A stretch of DNA of 64,000 nucleotides from an uncultured Collinsella sp. (GCA_958427975.1 CAUAEH010000002.1:31650-95649), one strand, 5' to 3'; counted from the first letter of the stretch, positions 44,181-55,010 are shown. Translations and numbers: made by a program. The notes: generated by a model not told the origin, from the letters alone.

Positions 44181-45818
44181 ATGCAACATATCGATCGGAT
44201 TATCCGCTCCAAGAACGTCTTTACCGCGCAAGACGGCATCGATACCACCCGCGAGCTGGCGATTGCCATCGCAGGCGACCGTATCGTCGCAGTCGGTGCG
44301 CCCGATGACGTGATCGCCGCCGCTCCCGCCGCTACGTCGGTTATCGACTACGGCGAGCAGTTTGTCTGCCCCGGTTTCCATGACGCTCATCTGCACTTCT
44401 TCCATACCTCGGTCGGTTCCTCGCCGTACATGCTCATGGATATGGGCACGTCCGAGGCGGCGCTGGTGCAACATGCGCTCGAGTTTTCCCAGGACCTGCC
44501 CGACGACGCTTGGGTTGTGACGCAGGGCTGGCGCGACTACCGTTGGGACCCGCCCGAGCATCCTACCAAGGCGTCGCTCGATGTGGCATTCCCCGATCGT
44601 CCCTGTGTTATGTATTCGGGCGACGGGCACACGCTGTGGCTCAACAGCCGCGCACTCGATGCACTCGGCGTCACGCGCGACAGCGAGCCGCCAGCGGGCG
44701 GCAGCTACGACAAGGATGCAAACGGCGGGCTCACGGGCATTGCTCACGAGGCAGCTGCTATGCAGCTGCTACCGCGCTGCCTTGAGTGGCTGGGCGAGGA
44801 TCGCATCGCAAGCGCTTACGCCGATCAAATGAGGCGTATGGCCGAGCAGGGCATCACCTCGATCTGCGATATGTCGCTCATGCCCATGCCGGGCTGCGAT
44901 TTTATCCGCGACGACGTCTACGACAAACTGCAGGCAGCCGGCAAGCTGGGCATCCGAGCCCATTTGTTTCCCACGCTGTTGGATGACCAGTCGCGCTTGG
45001 AAGAGCTGCAGACCCGCTACGCGAACAACGCGCTGCTCTCGGCGCCAGGCTTTAAACAGTTCTTCGACGGCGTGTCGAGCGAGCATACGGCGTATCTCAC
45101 CGAGCCCTATACCAATCCGCGCTTCCCGGGCGATCAAGGTCGCCTGACGGTTCCTGCCGAGCGCATGCGCAAGCTGGTTCTGGCGGCCGCGGAGCGCGGC
45201 CATACCGTGCGCATCCATGTCATCGGCGACGGTGCCATCCATGCCGCGCTTGATATCTTTGAGGAGGCCGCCGAACTGTACGGCCTGCCCCAGCACGGCC
45301 ATAACACGCTCGAGCATCTGGAGAACCTCTTGCCCGAGGACATCGATCGTCTACGCAAGCTTAACGTCGTTGCCTCGAGCCAGCCCTGTCACATTACACT
45401 CGACCCGGGTGGACCGGAGCGCGATCTGGGCCTGGAGCGCAGCCGCATCATGTGGCCGTTTGCGACCTATAAGCAGCGCGGCATCCGCCAAGCCTTCGGC
45501 ACCGATAGCCCCATCACAGCCGTTACCAGCATGAACGTGCTCTACACGGCCATCACGCGCCAAGACCCTCGCAGCCACTGGCCCGAGGGCGGCTGGCTTC
45601 CCAGCGAGCGCATCGATGCGGCTACAGCCCTGCGCAACTACACCCTGGGTAGCGCCTATGCGGCAGGCGACGAGCAAAACCTCGGCAGCTTGGAGCCCGG
45701 CAAGTATGCCGACCTGGTAGTCCTGGACCAAAACCCGCTCACCATCGACCCCCAAGAGCTCCAGGCCACCAAGGTTCAGGCCACCTACCTAGCCGGCAAC
45801 CTGATCTACGAGCGCTAA
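44181..45818 (+). CDS. Amidohydrolase family 3 protein (YtcJ-like)
   Basis: A 545-residue metal-dependent hydrolase. The metal-binding HDAHLHFFH (about residue 73), GDGAIHAALD and GTDSPIT are the family landmarks, and the C-terminal beta-sandwich ends LEPGKYADLVVLDQNP. Three in-frame ATGs occur at 44169, 44175 and 44181; the last has GAGATGGGG at a good distance. It is divergent from the M20 hydrolase gene with a shared 168-bp promoter region, suggesting co-regulation. YtcJ-type enzymes deacylate amides, but the substrate is open. Confidence 0.88.
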   Translation: MQHIDRIIRSKNVFTAQDGIDTTRELAIAIAGDRIVAVGAPDDVIAAAPAATSVIDYGEQFVCPGFHDAHLHFFHTSVGSSPYMLMDMGTSEAALVQHALEFSQDLPDDAWVVTQGWRDYRWDPPEHPTKASLDVAFPDRPCVMYSGDGHTLWLNSRALDALGVTRDSEPPAGGSYDKDANGGLTGIAHEAAAMQLLPRCLEWLGEDRIASAYADQMRRMAEQGITSICDMSLMPMPGCDFIRDDVYDKLQAAGKLGIRAHLFPTLLDDQSRLEELQTRYANNALLSAPGFKQFFDGVSSEHTAYLTEPYTNPRFPGDQGRLTVPAERMRKLVLAAAERGHTVRIHVIGDGAIHAALDIFEEAAELYGLPQHGHNTLEHLENLLPEDIDRLRKLNVVASSQPCHITLDPGGPERDLGLERSRIMWPFATYKQRGIRQAFGTDSPITAVTSMNVLYTAITRQDPRSHWPEGGWLPSERIDAATALRNYTLGSAYAAGDEQNLGSLEPGKYADLVVLDQNPLTIDPQELQATKVQATYLAGNLIYER

Positions 45819-45836
45819 TATTCATGTCGTACCGTT

Positions 45837-45884
45837 AAACGCGGCTCGTGCAGCCTATTTTGGGATGGCGCTCGAGCCGCGTTT
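45837..45884 (+). terminator. Terminator of the amidohydrolase gene
   Basis: The arms AAACGCGGCTCG and CGAGCCGCGTTT pair perfectly around a GC-containing loop, with TGTTTG after. Confidence 0.85.
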
Positions 45885-46423
45885 GTTTGCCGATGGGGGT
45901 CCGTTGGGAGCGTCCCCGCTCTGCTGGATTTGGGCGCAGGGTGGAGGCGCTGGTGTCCCGCGCGTTCAATTTGGACATCAGCAATGCTGTTTCTTGGTGT
46001 TTTGCATACTTCCCATTACAGGATTGCATAAAAAGGCTGGGATGTTCTTCCTGATCCTGATGTACCCCCGCCCGTGCCGTGCAAAAAACGGAGTATTCAG
46101 CAACACAAGCCCCGCCGGCGCCGCTGCAGTCAGGTTACGTTGTGGAGATTGACGTCATTTCGGGCTCCGGTGCGACGCGAGGCATGCCTTTTTGTCCTGA
46201 CGGGGCCTGCCTGCCGACCCAAGTCGCCTGTCGAAGGCGTCTTTGGGACCAATAAGGAATGTCCAGTGCGTATGCAGCCGTCCTGGTCTGCAGAATACTC
46301 CCAAAAATGCACGGTGCTCCCCGGGGGACCCGTGCGCGTGGCGAAAACCATGCCCATGTCGCTATCCGCATCGCCATTTTGCTGCACTGACTTTTCTGAA
46401 TACCGGGCCCGAGTTAGTTAACC
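45885..46423. other. Long intergenic stretch without a supported gene
   Basis: About 540 bp with only short, atypical frames and no ribosome sites. It includes the motif GGAGTATTC (near 46090) and its inverted form GAATACTCC (near 46292), and a GC-rich hairpin around 46311-46337 (GCACGG and CCGTGC flanking CCCCGGGGG). No RNA gene is recognised. It may consist of decayed repeat elements. Confidence 0.45.
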
Positions 46424-46560
46424 TGGCTCCCGGGGCGGACCGGAGGGCATGAAGTTTGTCGCGAGTTCCGCACGCAAAGGAAAGCACTTAATGTGCTTTC
46501 CGTCTTGCGCAGGACTGTAGAGCAGCAAACTTCATGCCCTCCGGTCCGCCCCGGGAGCCA
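46424..46560. repeat. Nested palindrome upstream of groES
   Basis: A perfect 35-bp inverted repeat (46424-46458 and 46526-46560, starting TGGCTCCCGGGGCGGACC) encloses a 67-base loop, which itself contains the hairpin GGAAAGCAC/GTGCTTTCC. The right arm ends 168 bp ahead of groES. Confidence 0.95.
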
Positions 46561-46727
46561 CTGCCAAGTTATCCCCCGGCATTCAGAAAATCTAAGTGCC
46601 AAAAAATAAGATTTTTTGACTCTGTGTTGTATAACCCGCCATTCGTGGGTACCATTCAACGCGTACGCAAACAAAAAGGGTTAACCCGCACGGCTCAACC
46701 GCGCGGCCCAAAAAGGAGGAAACAAGC

Positions 46728-47021
46728 ATGTCGTCTTTGAAGCCGCTTGCAGATCGCGTCCTGGTCAAGCCCGACGAGGCCGAGCAGAAGACCGCTTCTG
46801 GTCTGTACATCGCCAGCAACGCTCAGGAGAAGCCGCAGCGCGGCACCATCGTTGCCGTTGGCGCCGGTAAGGTCAACGACAAGGGCGAGCGCATCCCCAT
46901 GGACGTTCAGGTCGGCGACGTTGTCATCTACGGTAAGTTCGGTGGCAACGAGGTCAAGGTCGACGGCGAGAAGTATCTGCTGATGCGCGCCGACGACATC
47001 TATGCTGTCGTCGAGGCCTAG
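46728..47021 (+). CDS. groES: Co-chaperonin GroES
   Basis: A 97-residue protein that caps the GroEL folding chamber. It begins SSLKPLADRVLVKPDEAEQ and contains the mobile loop KTASGLYIASNAQEK and the end EKYLLMRADDIYAVVE. AGGAGG precedes the ATG. groEL follows after 96 bp on the same strand. No CIRCE repeat (the HrcA operator) is visible upstream; the leader instead has a TTTTTTGACT tract and the large palindrome further up. Confidence 0.97.
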   Translation: MSSLKPLADRVLVKPDEAEQKTASGLYIASNAQEKPQRGTIVAVGAGKVNDKGERIPMDVQVGDVVIYGKFGGNEVKVDGEKYLLMRADDIYAVVEA

Positions 47022-47039
47022 TCTCGTCAGAATCTCTGA

Positions 47040-48755
<1,716 letters not shown>

Positions 48756-48781
48756 GGCCGACAAGGTCTAGAACTCCCACC

Positions 48782-48926
48782 GGGAATCCGGGGGCGTGAC
48801 GGGGGCTTCTCTCCGGAACGTCCTCGGACATGCAAAGAGGCTCCGCATCGCGCTTCGCGCTGCGGAGCCTCTTTGCGTCCTGCGGAATGTTCCGGAGAGA
48901 AGCCCCCGTCACGCCCCCGGATTCCC
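48782..48926. repeat. Nested palindrome downstream of groEL
   Basis: A perfect 38-bp inverted repeat (48782-48819 and 48889-48926, starting GGGAATCCGGGGGCGTGACG) encloses an inner perfect 16-bp hairpin (48832-48847 and 48861-48876, GCAAAGAGGCTCCGCA). It starts 27 bp after groEL. It has the same two-level layout as the palindrome ahead of groES but an unrelated sequence. Confidence 0.95.
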
Positions 48927-49129
48927 TGCGTTTACGGCCTTGAGGTCGGCGGGCGGAGAAGAACGTGGTTGTGAGGGATACGTGTCCCGGTTGCTGTTTC
49001 GCGCTTTGCGCGAAAGGCGCATCACTTTGGGATGGGTGGGAGATGTGGCTGTTGCGGCAACTGATCCCCACCATAAATTACCCTTGGCATACTTGCGCGA
49101 AAGCCTACTGGTGCTACACTTGCAATTGC

Positions 49130-49312
49130 TGTTTCAGGGCGGGGTGGAATTCCCCACTGGCGGTAAATCGGGCGGTGTCAAAGGGACGCCGTGGCGCAGG
49201 TGAGATGCCTGCGACCGAGCCGATGAGTCCGCGACCCGTGTGTGCGTTGGTTCGCATGCCGGCTGAACTGGTGAGATCCCAGTACCAACGGTTAGAGTCC
49301 GGATGAAAGAGG
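49130..49312 (+). ncRNA. FMN riboswitch (RFN element)
   Basis: The RFN consensus is plain: CAGGGCGGGGTGGAATTCCC and ACTGGCGGTAAAT near the 5' end, GTCCGCGACCC in the middle, and CTGAACTGGTGAGATCCCAG, TACCAACGGTTAGAGTCCGG and ATGAAAGAGG at the 3' end. The variable stem (about 49170-49225) is extended. It ends 12 bases ahead of the ribU start, with no terminator in between, so FMN probably blocks translation by hiding the ribosome site. Confidence 0.95.
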
Positions 49313-49324
49313 CAGGTGATCTTA

Positions 49325-49915
49325 ATGTCTGAACAGTCGCAGCATATCCATTTTGAGAACACGAATAGGTGGAGCACCAAACAGCTCGTTACCATGGCGT
49401 TGATGTGTGCCTTGGGAGCACTGTTTATGTATGTGCAGCTGCCCATCCTTCCTTCGGCGCCGTTTTTGACGTATGACCCGTCGCTGGTGCCGGCGATGGT
49501 GTGTGGATTTGCGTATGGCCCTGGTGCCGGCACAGCTGTTGCCGCCATGGCGATCGTCATTCATGCGCTCACCACGGGCGACTGGGTCGGCGCGCTTATG
49601 AACCTGGTCGCTACGCTGGGCTATATTCTGCCTGCGGCGATCGTCTACCAAAAGATGCACACCTACAAGGGTGCCGTGATTGGTCTGGTGCTCGGCGTCA
49701 TTGCCGCTACGGTGCTGTCCATGGTCGCGAACCTTACCATTGGCGTATGGTTCTGGTATGGCTCGGTCGATGTGATCGCTCCGCTCATGATTCCTGCCGT
49801 GCTGCCGTTCAACCTTATCAAGACCGTGCTTAACTCGGTATTGACGCTTGCGGTGTATAAGGCAGTCTCCAACCTCATCACACCTAAAAAGGACCAGGTC
49901 AAAGGCCGCGCATGA
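49325..49915 (+). CDS. ribU: ECF transporter S component, riboflavin-specific (RibU)
   Basis: A 196-residue integral membrane substrate-binding subunit with about six helices. Features include LVTMALMCALGALFMYV, LVPAMVCGFAYGPGAG and NLIKTVLNSVLTL. Riboflavin specificity is inferred from the FMN riboswitch directly upstream and the RibU-like sequence. The ATG at 49325 has AGGCAGG ahead. Its stop overlaps the start of the ATPase gene by four bases (ATGA), so translation is coupled. Confidence 0.93.
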   Translation: MSEQSQHIHFENTNRWSTKQLVTMALMCALGALFMYVQLPILPSAPFLTYDPSLVPAMVCGFAYGPGAGTAVAAMAIVIHALTTGDWVGALMNLVATLGYILPAAIVYQKMHTYKGAVIGLVLGVIAATVLSMVANLTIGVWFWYGSVDVIAPLMIPAVLPFNLIKTVLNSVLTLAVYKAVSNLITPKKDQVKGRA

Positions 49916-51816
49916 TTGAGTGTCGGGGTGTTTCCTTTAGCTATGACGGCGCCGTGTCGGCACTCGACGGTGTCGATCTGAACATCGAGGACGGGGAGTT
50001 TTTCTGCATCCTCGGTGGTAATGGGTCGGGCAAGTCGACGTTTGCCAAGCATCTGAATGCACTGCTGCAGCCCGACGCGGGCACGGTACGCATCAACGGC
50101 ATGGATGCGTCCGACCCCGAGTTGGTCTACGACATTCGTTCGACCGCGGGCATGGTGTTCCAGAATCCCGATGATCAGCTGGTGGCAACGCTTGTCGAAG
50201 ATGACGTTGCGTTCGGTCCCGAAAACCTTGGCGTGCCATCGGCGCAAATTGCGCAGCGCGTACGCGAGGCGCTGAAGGGCGTGGGCCTGGTGGGCTTTGA
50301 GCACCACGAGACCCATGCACTCTCGGGCGGACAAAAGCAGCGCGTGGCGCTTGCCGGCGTGCTTGCCATGGAACCGCGCGTGCTCATATTGGACGAGGCT
50401 TCCTCGATGCTCGATCCGCGTGGACGCAAGGGCCTCATGAAGGCTTGCCGCGCGTTGCACGATCGCGGCATGACCATCGTGATGATTACGCACTTTATGG
50501 AGGAGGCCGCCGAGGCCGATCGTGTCGCGGTGTTTCGGGCGGGGCACGTTGCCATGCTCGGTACGCCCGAGGAAATCTTGACGCGGGCGGATGAGCTTGC
50601 GCAGCTCAACCTGGATATGCCGGAGTCGTGCCGTTTGGGCATGGCGCTTCGTGCGAAGGGCGTGCCCGTTCACGCGCAGGTGCGCGAGGTGGATATGGTC
50701 GCCGAGGTTGCGCAGACTTATGCCGAGCGAAGTGGGGCAGGCACCGTGGGGCAGTCTTCCGCATCCCAGTTGGAAATCGCCGACGGCACTGTTCCGGTAG
50801 ACAACGAGGACAACGCGTCGGAGCCCGTCATCGAACTATCCCATGTTTCGTACAGTTATTCGCTCAGTCCGCGCGAGCGCCACCGCTGGCACAAGCGCTC
50901 GGCCACTGCGGACAAATCGAACAAACAGGCTCTCTGGGGAAACGACCCAAGCAGCCCGTGGGCACTGCGCGATGTATCGCTGACGGTGCGTCGCGGCGAG
51001 TTCCTGGGCTTGGCAGGTCATACCGGTTCGGGTAAGTCGACGCTGGTCCAGCATCTCAACGGTTTGATTCGCCCCCAGGAGGGATCCGTTCGCGCGCTGG
51101 GGCTCGATCTGTCAAACAAAAAAGACGCCGCTGCGGTTAAGGCCAAGGTCGGCGGGGTGTTTCAATATCCTGAGCGTCAGCTGTTTGCCGAAACCGTGGC
51201 GCAGGACGTGGCGTTTGGTCCGCATAACCTTGGCTTGCCGCAAGATGAAGTCGACCGTCGTGTCGAGTCATCGCTCTCACGCGTGGGCCTCGACCTTTCC
51301 ACGGTCGGCGACAAGAGTCCCTTTAAGCTTTCGGGCGGTCAGCAACGGCGTGTGGCATTCGCCGGCGTGCTCGCCATGGAGCCCGAAGTCCTGGTGCTCG
51401 ATGAGCCCATGGCGGGGCTCGATCCGGCTGCGCGCAGGGATTTCCTTGAGCTTATCGATCGACTTCACCGCGATGGCCTGACCGTTGTCATGGTTTCGCA
51501 TAGTATGGATGACCTGGCCAATTGCTGCGACCGTATCGTCGTAATGAACGAAGGTGCGGTGTTTGCCGAGGGAACCCCCGTGCAGGTGTTTGCGCATGCC
51601 GATGAGCTCAAGTCGATCGGCTTGGGCGTACCTGCTGCTCAGCGCATGGCGTTGGCGCTCGCGGAAGCGGGCGTGCCGCTGCGTCGCGGCGGGCTCTATA
51701 CGGTTGAGTCGTTGGCCGACGAGTTGGTAGATTTGCTGATCGGTCGCTCGGACGGTCCTTCTAACGTCGCGGACATTGCTAAATCCAAGACGGTCTCGCG
51801 AGAGGAGGGCTGCTGA
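49912..51816 (+). CDS. ECF transporter ATPase, EcfA-EcfA' fused in one chain
   Basis: A 634-residue protein with two complete ABC ATPase domains. Domain 1 (about 1-235) has Walker A GGNGSGKST, LSGGQKQRVALAG and VLILDEASSMLD; domain 2 (about 295-550) has GHTGSGKST, LSGGQQRRVAFAG and VLVLDEPMAGLD. They correspond to EcfA1 and EcfA2, usually separate genes. The linker (about 240-290) is acidic and basic in turn. The Walker B of domain 1 has Ala-Ser in place of Pro-Thr. It joins EcfT (start overlaps the stop, TGATG) and RibU. Confidence 0.93.
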   Translation: MIECRGVSFSYDGAVSALDGVDLNIEDGEFFCILGGNGSGKSTFAKHLNALLQPDAGTVRINGMDASDPELVYDIRSTAGMVFQNPDDQLVATLVEDDVAFGPENLGVPSAQIAQRVREALKGVGLVGFEHHETHALSGGQKQRVALAGVLAMEPRVLILDEASSMLDPRGRKGLMKACRALHDRGMTIVMITHFMEEAAEADRVAVFRAGHVAMLGTPEEILTRADELAQLNLDMPESCRLGMALRAKGVPVHAQVREVDMVAEVAQTYAERSGAGTVGQSSASQLEIADGTVPVDNEDNASEPVIELSHVSYSYSLSPRERHRWHKRSATADKSNKQALWGNDPSSPWALRDVSLTVRRGEFLGLAGHTGSGKSTLVQHLNGLIRPQEGSVRALGLDLSNKKDAAAVKAKVGGVFQYPERQLFAETVAQDVAFGPHNLGLPQDEVDRRVESSLSRVGLDLSTVGDKSPFKLSGGQQRRVAFAGVLAMEPEVLVLDEPMAGLDPAARRDFLELIDRLHRDGLTVVMVSHSMDDLANCCDRIVVMNEGAVFAEGTPVQVFAHADELKSIGLGVPAAQRMALALAEAGVPLRRGGLYTVESLADELVDLLIGRSDGPSNVADIAKSKTVSREEGC

Positions 51817-52616
51817 TGGAGGCGTTTTCGTTTGGCAGTTACTATCCCGGCGATAGTGCAATCCACCGCCTGGACCCGCGAACCAAGTTGCTCTTGGGCT
51901 TTGTGTTTCTGATCACGACGCTCACGGTCAGTGGCTTCCGCGGACTGGCCCCGGTCGCAATTTTCGTTGTGCTGACCTATGCCGTGTCTCGGGTGCCGGT
52001 TCGTCGCGTTCTGTCGTCGATGGCGCCGCTGCTGGCAATCGTCGTCGTGGTCGCGGTGCTCAACTTGTTTACCGATCAGAGTGGGCGCATCCTGTGGCAG
52101 CTCGGCTTTCTGCAGATAAGCGAGGGCTCACTGCGTTCTGCCGCCTTTATGGCGTGCCGCCTGACGTTGATGATGGCCGGCATGAGCGCCATTACACTCA
52201 CCACGCCGACGCTCGACCTCACCGCGGGCTTTGAGCGCCTGCTCGCGCCGTTTGCGCGTGTGGGACTTCCTGCGCACGAGCTCGGCATGATCATGGGTAT
52301 CGCGCTACGCTTTATGCCGCAGTTTGCCACTGAGATGAAACAGGCGGCCGATGCACAGGCAAGCCGCGGCGCGCGCGTGACGGGCGGTCCGCTCGGCGGC
52401 GTGCGTATGCTCGGCAGTGTGGCGATTCCGCTGTTCACGGGCGTGTTCCGCCATGCCGAGACGCTGTCTGCCGCCATGGATGCACGCTGCTATCACGGCG
52501 AGCAGGGCCGCACGCGCCTGCATGCGCTTGCATTTGGCCGCGGCGATGCGTTGGCGGCGGTGGTGACGGCGTTGCTGCTCATCTGCGTCATCGTCATCAA
52601 TCTTCAACTTGTTTAA
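51816..52616 (+). CDS. ecfT: ECF transporter T component
   Basis: A 266-residue transmembrane coupling subunit. It starts EAFSFGSYYPGDSAIHRLDPRTK, typical of EcfT, has about five helices, and carries the ATPase-coupling AQASRGA and a following AR-type motif in the long cytoplasmic helices. The start overlaps the stop of the ATPase gene. With RibU and the fused ATPase it completes the transporter; the T subunit may also serve S components encoded elsewhere. Confidence 0.92.
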   Translation: MEAFSFGSYYPGDSAIHRLDPRTKLLLGFVFLITTLTVSGFRGLAPVAIFVVLTYAVSRVPVRRVLSSMAPLLAIVVVVAVLNLFTDQSGRILWQLGFLQISEGSLRSAAFMACRLTLMMAGMSAITLTTPTLDLTAGFERLLAPFARVGLPAHELGMIMGIALRFMPQFATEMKQAADAQASRGARVTGGPLGGVRMLGSVAIPLFTGVFRHAETLSAAMDARCYHGEQGRTRLHALAFGRGDALAAVVTALLLICVIVINLQLV

Positions 52617-52646
52617 GCGCGATTCGAGCGCAAGAAAGGGGTCCCT

Positions 52647-53093
52647 ATGACCGACAACGACCGCACGGCTCAGCTTGAGCGCGCCTGTTCGTATCTCAGG
52701 CGCATTCCGGCGTGGTATCTGGCCACGACCGATGTGGCCGACGGACATCAGCCCCGCGTGAGACCGTTTTCGTTTGCCATGGTCGATGACGGTAAACTGT
52801 GGTTTTGCACGTCGCGCGACAAGGATGTGTGGGCCGAGCTCAGCGCGAATCCCAAGTTTGAGCTCTCGGGCTGGAAGCCGGGGGAATGTTGGATCGTGTT
52901 GACCGGCGAGGCCGCACTTGAGGACGACGCAGTTGCGAGCGACAAGGTGCGTCAAGCGGGTTTTAAGCACATGGTGGGCATCGGCGAGGAACACGAGAGT
53001 GCCAACGACGGCCGCCTTGCTTTCTTTTCGGTCCGCAACATTGCCGCGCGCTTCTGTGATATCGACGGCAGCGAGGAGCGCCTGGAGCTCTAG
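52647..53093 (+). CDS. PNPOx-fold flavin-binding family protein
   Basis: A 148-residue split-barrel protein of the pyridoxamine 5'-phosphate oxidase-like group. Shared motifs are PAWYLATTD, RVRPFSFAMVDDGKLWFCT and SRDKDVWAEL. Members bind FMN, F420 or haem. It lies 30 bp after ecfT and is followed by a paralogue, so it may be part of the riboswitch-controlled unit. AAAGGGG precedes the start. Exact cofactor and substrate are not known. Confidence 0.85.
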   Translation: MTDNDRTAQLERACSYLRRIPAWYLATTDVADGHQPRVRPFSFAMVDDGKLWFCTSRDKDVWAELSANPKFELSGWKPGECWIVLTGEAALEDDAVASDKVRQAGFKHMVGIGEEHESANDGRLAFFSVRNIAARFCDIDGSEERLEL

Positions 53094-53137
53094 CTCACAC
53101 AAACCAGGCTCTCAAACTGGCTAGTACAGGAGGACAC

Positions 53138-53548
53138 ATGGACGGATTGAATACGGTGTTGGAGTATCTGACGTCGGTGCCGGCGTGGTACTTGGCGACG
53201 AGCGTGGACGGGCAGCCGCATGTGCGTCCGTTTTCGTTTGCGCAGATCCAGGGCGGCAAGCTGTGGTTTGTGACGGCGCGCACCAAGGATGTGTGGCAGG
53301 AGCTGCTGCAGAATCAGCGCTTTGAGGCCACGAGTTGGTGGCCGGGCCATGGTTGGTTGATTCTGCGCGGGCGTGCGGGGCTGGAAGACCGGGCTTCGAG
53401 CGAAATGCGCGAGGCCGGATGGAAACATCTTGAGCGCTTGAGCGAGCACTATGAGGGGCCTAACGACCCCACGCTCGTCTTCTTTAGCGTCGAGGATCCC
53501 GAGGCTTTTATCTGCAATCACGACGAATGGGTGCCGGTCGAGCTCTAG
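53138..53548 (+). CDS. PNPOx-fold flavin-binding family protein (tandem paralogue)
   Basis: A 136-residue paralogue of the previous gene; PAWYLATSVDGQPHVRPFSF, GGKLWFVTARTKDVW and FFSVEDPEAFI align with it throughout. AGGAGG precedes the ATG 44 bp after the first copy. The two arose by tandem duplication and have diverged. A strong terminator follows. The pair probably binds FMN, matching the upstream riboflavin importer. Confidence 0.85.
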   Translation: MDGLNTVLEYLTSVPAWYLATSVDGQPHVRPFSFAQIQGGKLWFVTARTKDVWQELLQNQRFEATSWWPGHGWLILRGRAGLEDRASSEMREAGWKHLERLSEHYEGPNDPTLVFFSVEDPEAFICNHDEWVPVEL

Positions 53549-53585
53549 CCGGCTGGCTCATCCTAACAACTTGGTTTTCGCATGG

Positions 53586-53639
53586 GCGGGCCCCGTATTG
53601 CCCGACGCCGTTAGGAGCGCCGGTCAATACGGGGCCCGC
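53586..53639 (+). terminator. Terminator after the PNPOx pair
   Basis: The perfect 15-bp arms GCGGGCCCCGTATTG and CAATACGGGGCCCGC enclose a loop with a second GCC/GGC stem. Confidence 0.85.
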
Positions 53640-53684
53640 TCCATTTGTCAATTCTTTCAAGCGAATGTGTCGGGAATGTTTCAA

Positions 53685-53698
53685 TGCATGAATATGCA
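53685..53698. promoter_or_regulatory. Candidate arginine repressor box
   Basis: TGCAT-GAAT-ATGCA is a palindrome resembling actinobacterial ARG boxes, 108 bp ahead of argC. ATGCAT recurs at about 53715 and 53773. ArgR itself is not encoded in the window. Confidence 0.5.
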
Positions 53699-53805
53699 AG
53701 CCATTTACGTGTTCATGCATCTTTTGGTGCTAAAGTTTCAACCCACTTCATAACGACCACTGCGAAATGCGCATCGATGCATAAATCGCAGACAAGGAGT
53801 CTGAT

Positions 53806-54876
53806 ATGTCTTTGAAGGTTGGAATCGTCGGTGCGGCAGGATATGCCGGTGCCGAGCTCATTCGCCTCGTACTCGGCCATCCCGAGTTTGAACTTGTCGC
53901 CATCACGTCCAATGCCGATGCCGGCCAGCCGCTGTCCGCGGTGTATCCGAGTTTCGCCGGCGTGAGCGATCTTGTCTTCACGACGCACGATGCTCCCGAG
54001 CTTACATCCTGCGACGCTGTCTTTTTGGCCGTGCCGCACACCGCCGCCATGGCGCAGGTGCCCGCCCTGCTTGCCGCAGGCGTTTCCTGCTTCGACTTGT
54101 CTGCCGACTACCGCCTGAGCGATCCGGCCGTGTTTGAGGCGTGGTATGCCGCCGAGCACACGAGCCCCGAGCTGCTCAAGACGCGTGCTTTTGGCCTGCC
54201 CGAGCTGTTCTGTCGGGACTTGGAGACCGCCGCATCCGACTATGCTGACGGCAAGTCCGTGCTGGTTGCCTGCGCCGGTTGCTATCCCACCGCAACGAGC
54301 CTTGCTGCCGCGCCTGCCGTGCGCGCGGGCTGGGTGGCCGAGAGCGGTCCCGTGATCGTCGACGCTATCAGCGGCGTGACGGGTGCCGGTAAGTCCTGCA
54401 ACGCCCGTACGCATTTTTGCAGCGCGGACGAGAACCTGGAGGCATATGGCGTGGGCAAGCATCGTCATACGCCCGAGATCGAGCAGATTCTTGGCCTGGC
54501 CGACCGCATCGTCTTCACCCCGCATCTGGCACCGCTCAAGCGCGGCCTGCTCTCTACGGTGACGCTGCCGCTCGCGCCGCAGGCTCTCGACACACTGACC
54601 CTTGAGGACGTCGTCGACCATTACAAGCAGTTCTACGCCGGTCGCACTTTTGTGCGCGTGCTCGATGCCGGCCAGCAGCCCAAGACGGCCTCGGTCGTCG
54701 GAACCAACGCCGCCCAGATTGGCCTCGCGCTCAACAAGCGCGCGGGCGTGCTGGTGGCGACGGGCGCCATCGACAATCTGTGCAAGGGCGCTGCGGGCCA
54801 AGCGGTCCAGTGTGCCAATATCGTCTTTGGCTTTGACGAGCGACGAGGCTTGCCCACAGTGGCGTGCCCGGTGTAG
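53806..54876 (+). CDS. argC: N-acetyl-gamma-glutamyl-phosphate reductase
   Basis: A 356-residue NADPH-dependent reductase, third step of arginine synthesis. The Rossmann motif is GAAGYAGAEL (about residues 9-18); the active-site Cys is 159 in ACAGCYPTATS; HRHTPEIEQ and HLAPLKRGLL follow. AAGGAG precedes the ATG. It begins a cluster argC-argJ-argB-argD on the plus strand. Confidence 0.96.
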   Translation: MSLKVGIVGAAGYAGAELIRLVLGHPEFELVAITSNADAGQPLSAVYPSFAGVSDLVFTTHDAPELTSCDAVFLAVPHTAAMAQVPALLAAGVSCFDLSADYRLSDPAVFEAWYAAEHTSPELLKTRAFGLPELFCRDLETAASDYADGKSVLVACAGCYPTATSLAAAPAVRAGWVAESGPVIVDAISGVTGAGKSCNARTHFCSADENLEAYGVGKHRHTPEIEQILGLADRIVFTPHLAPLKRGLLSTVTLPLAPQALDTLTLEDVVDHYKQFYAGRTFVRVLDAGQQPKTASVVGTNAAQIGLALNKRAGVLVATGAIDNLCKGAAGQAVQCANIVFGFDERRGLPTVACPV

Positions 54877-55010
54877 CACATTCGATTGTTAACGATTTGG
54901 TAGTCGGGCATCGAGTGGGGCGCCACTCTTAAGCTGGTCTCATGATTACGACTGGCATGGCGCACCAACCGATGTCCGTTTTTTGTTTGACATAAGGAGT
55001 CATAAAGACG

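Noticed and set aside
46074..46421. A 115-codon frame before the groES palindrome
   Set aside because: Composition is basic and irregular, there is no ribosome site, and it overlaps hairpins.
48965..49306. A small protein-coding frame upstream of ribU
   Set aside because: It overlaps the FMN riboswitch and has no family resemblance.
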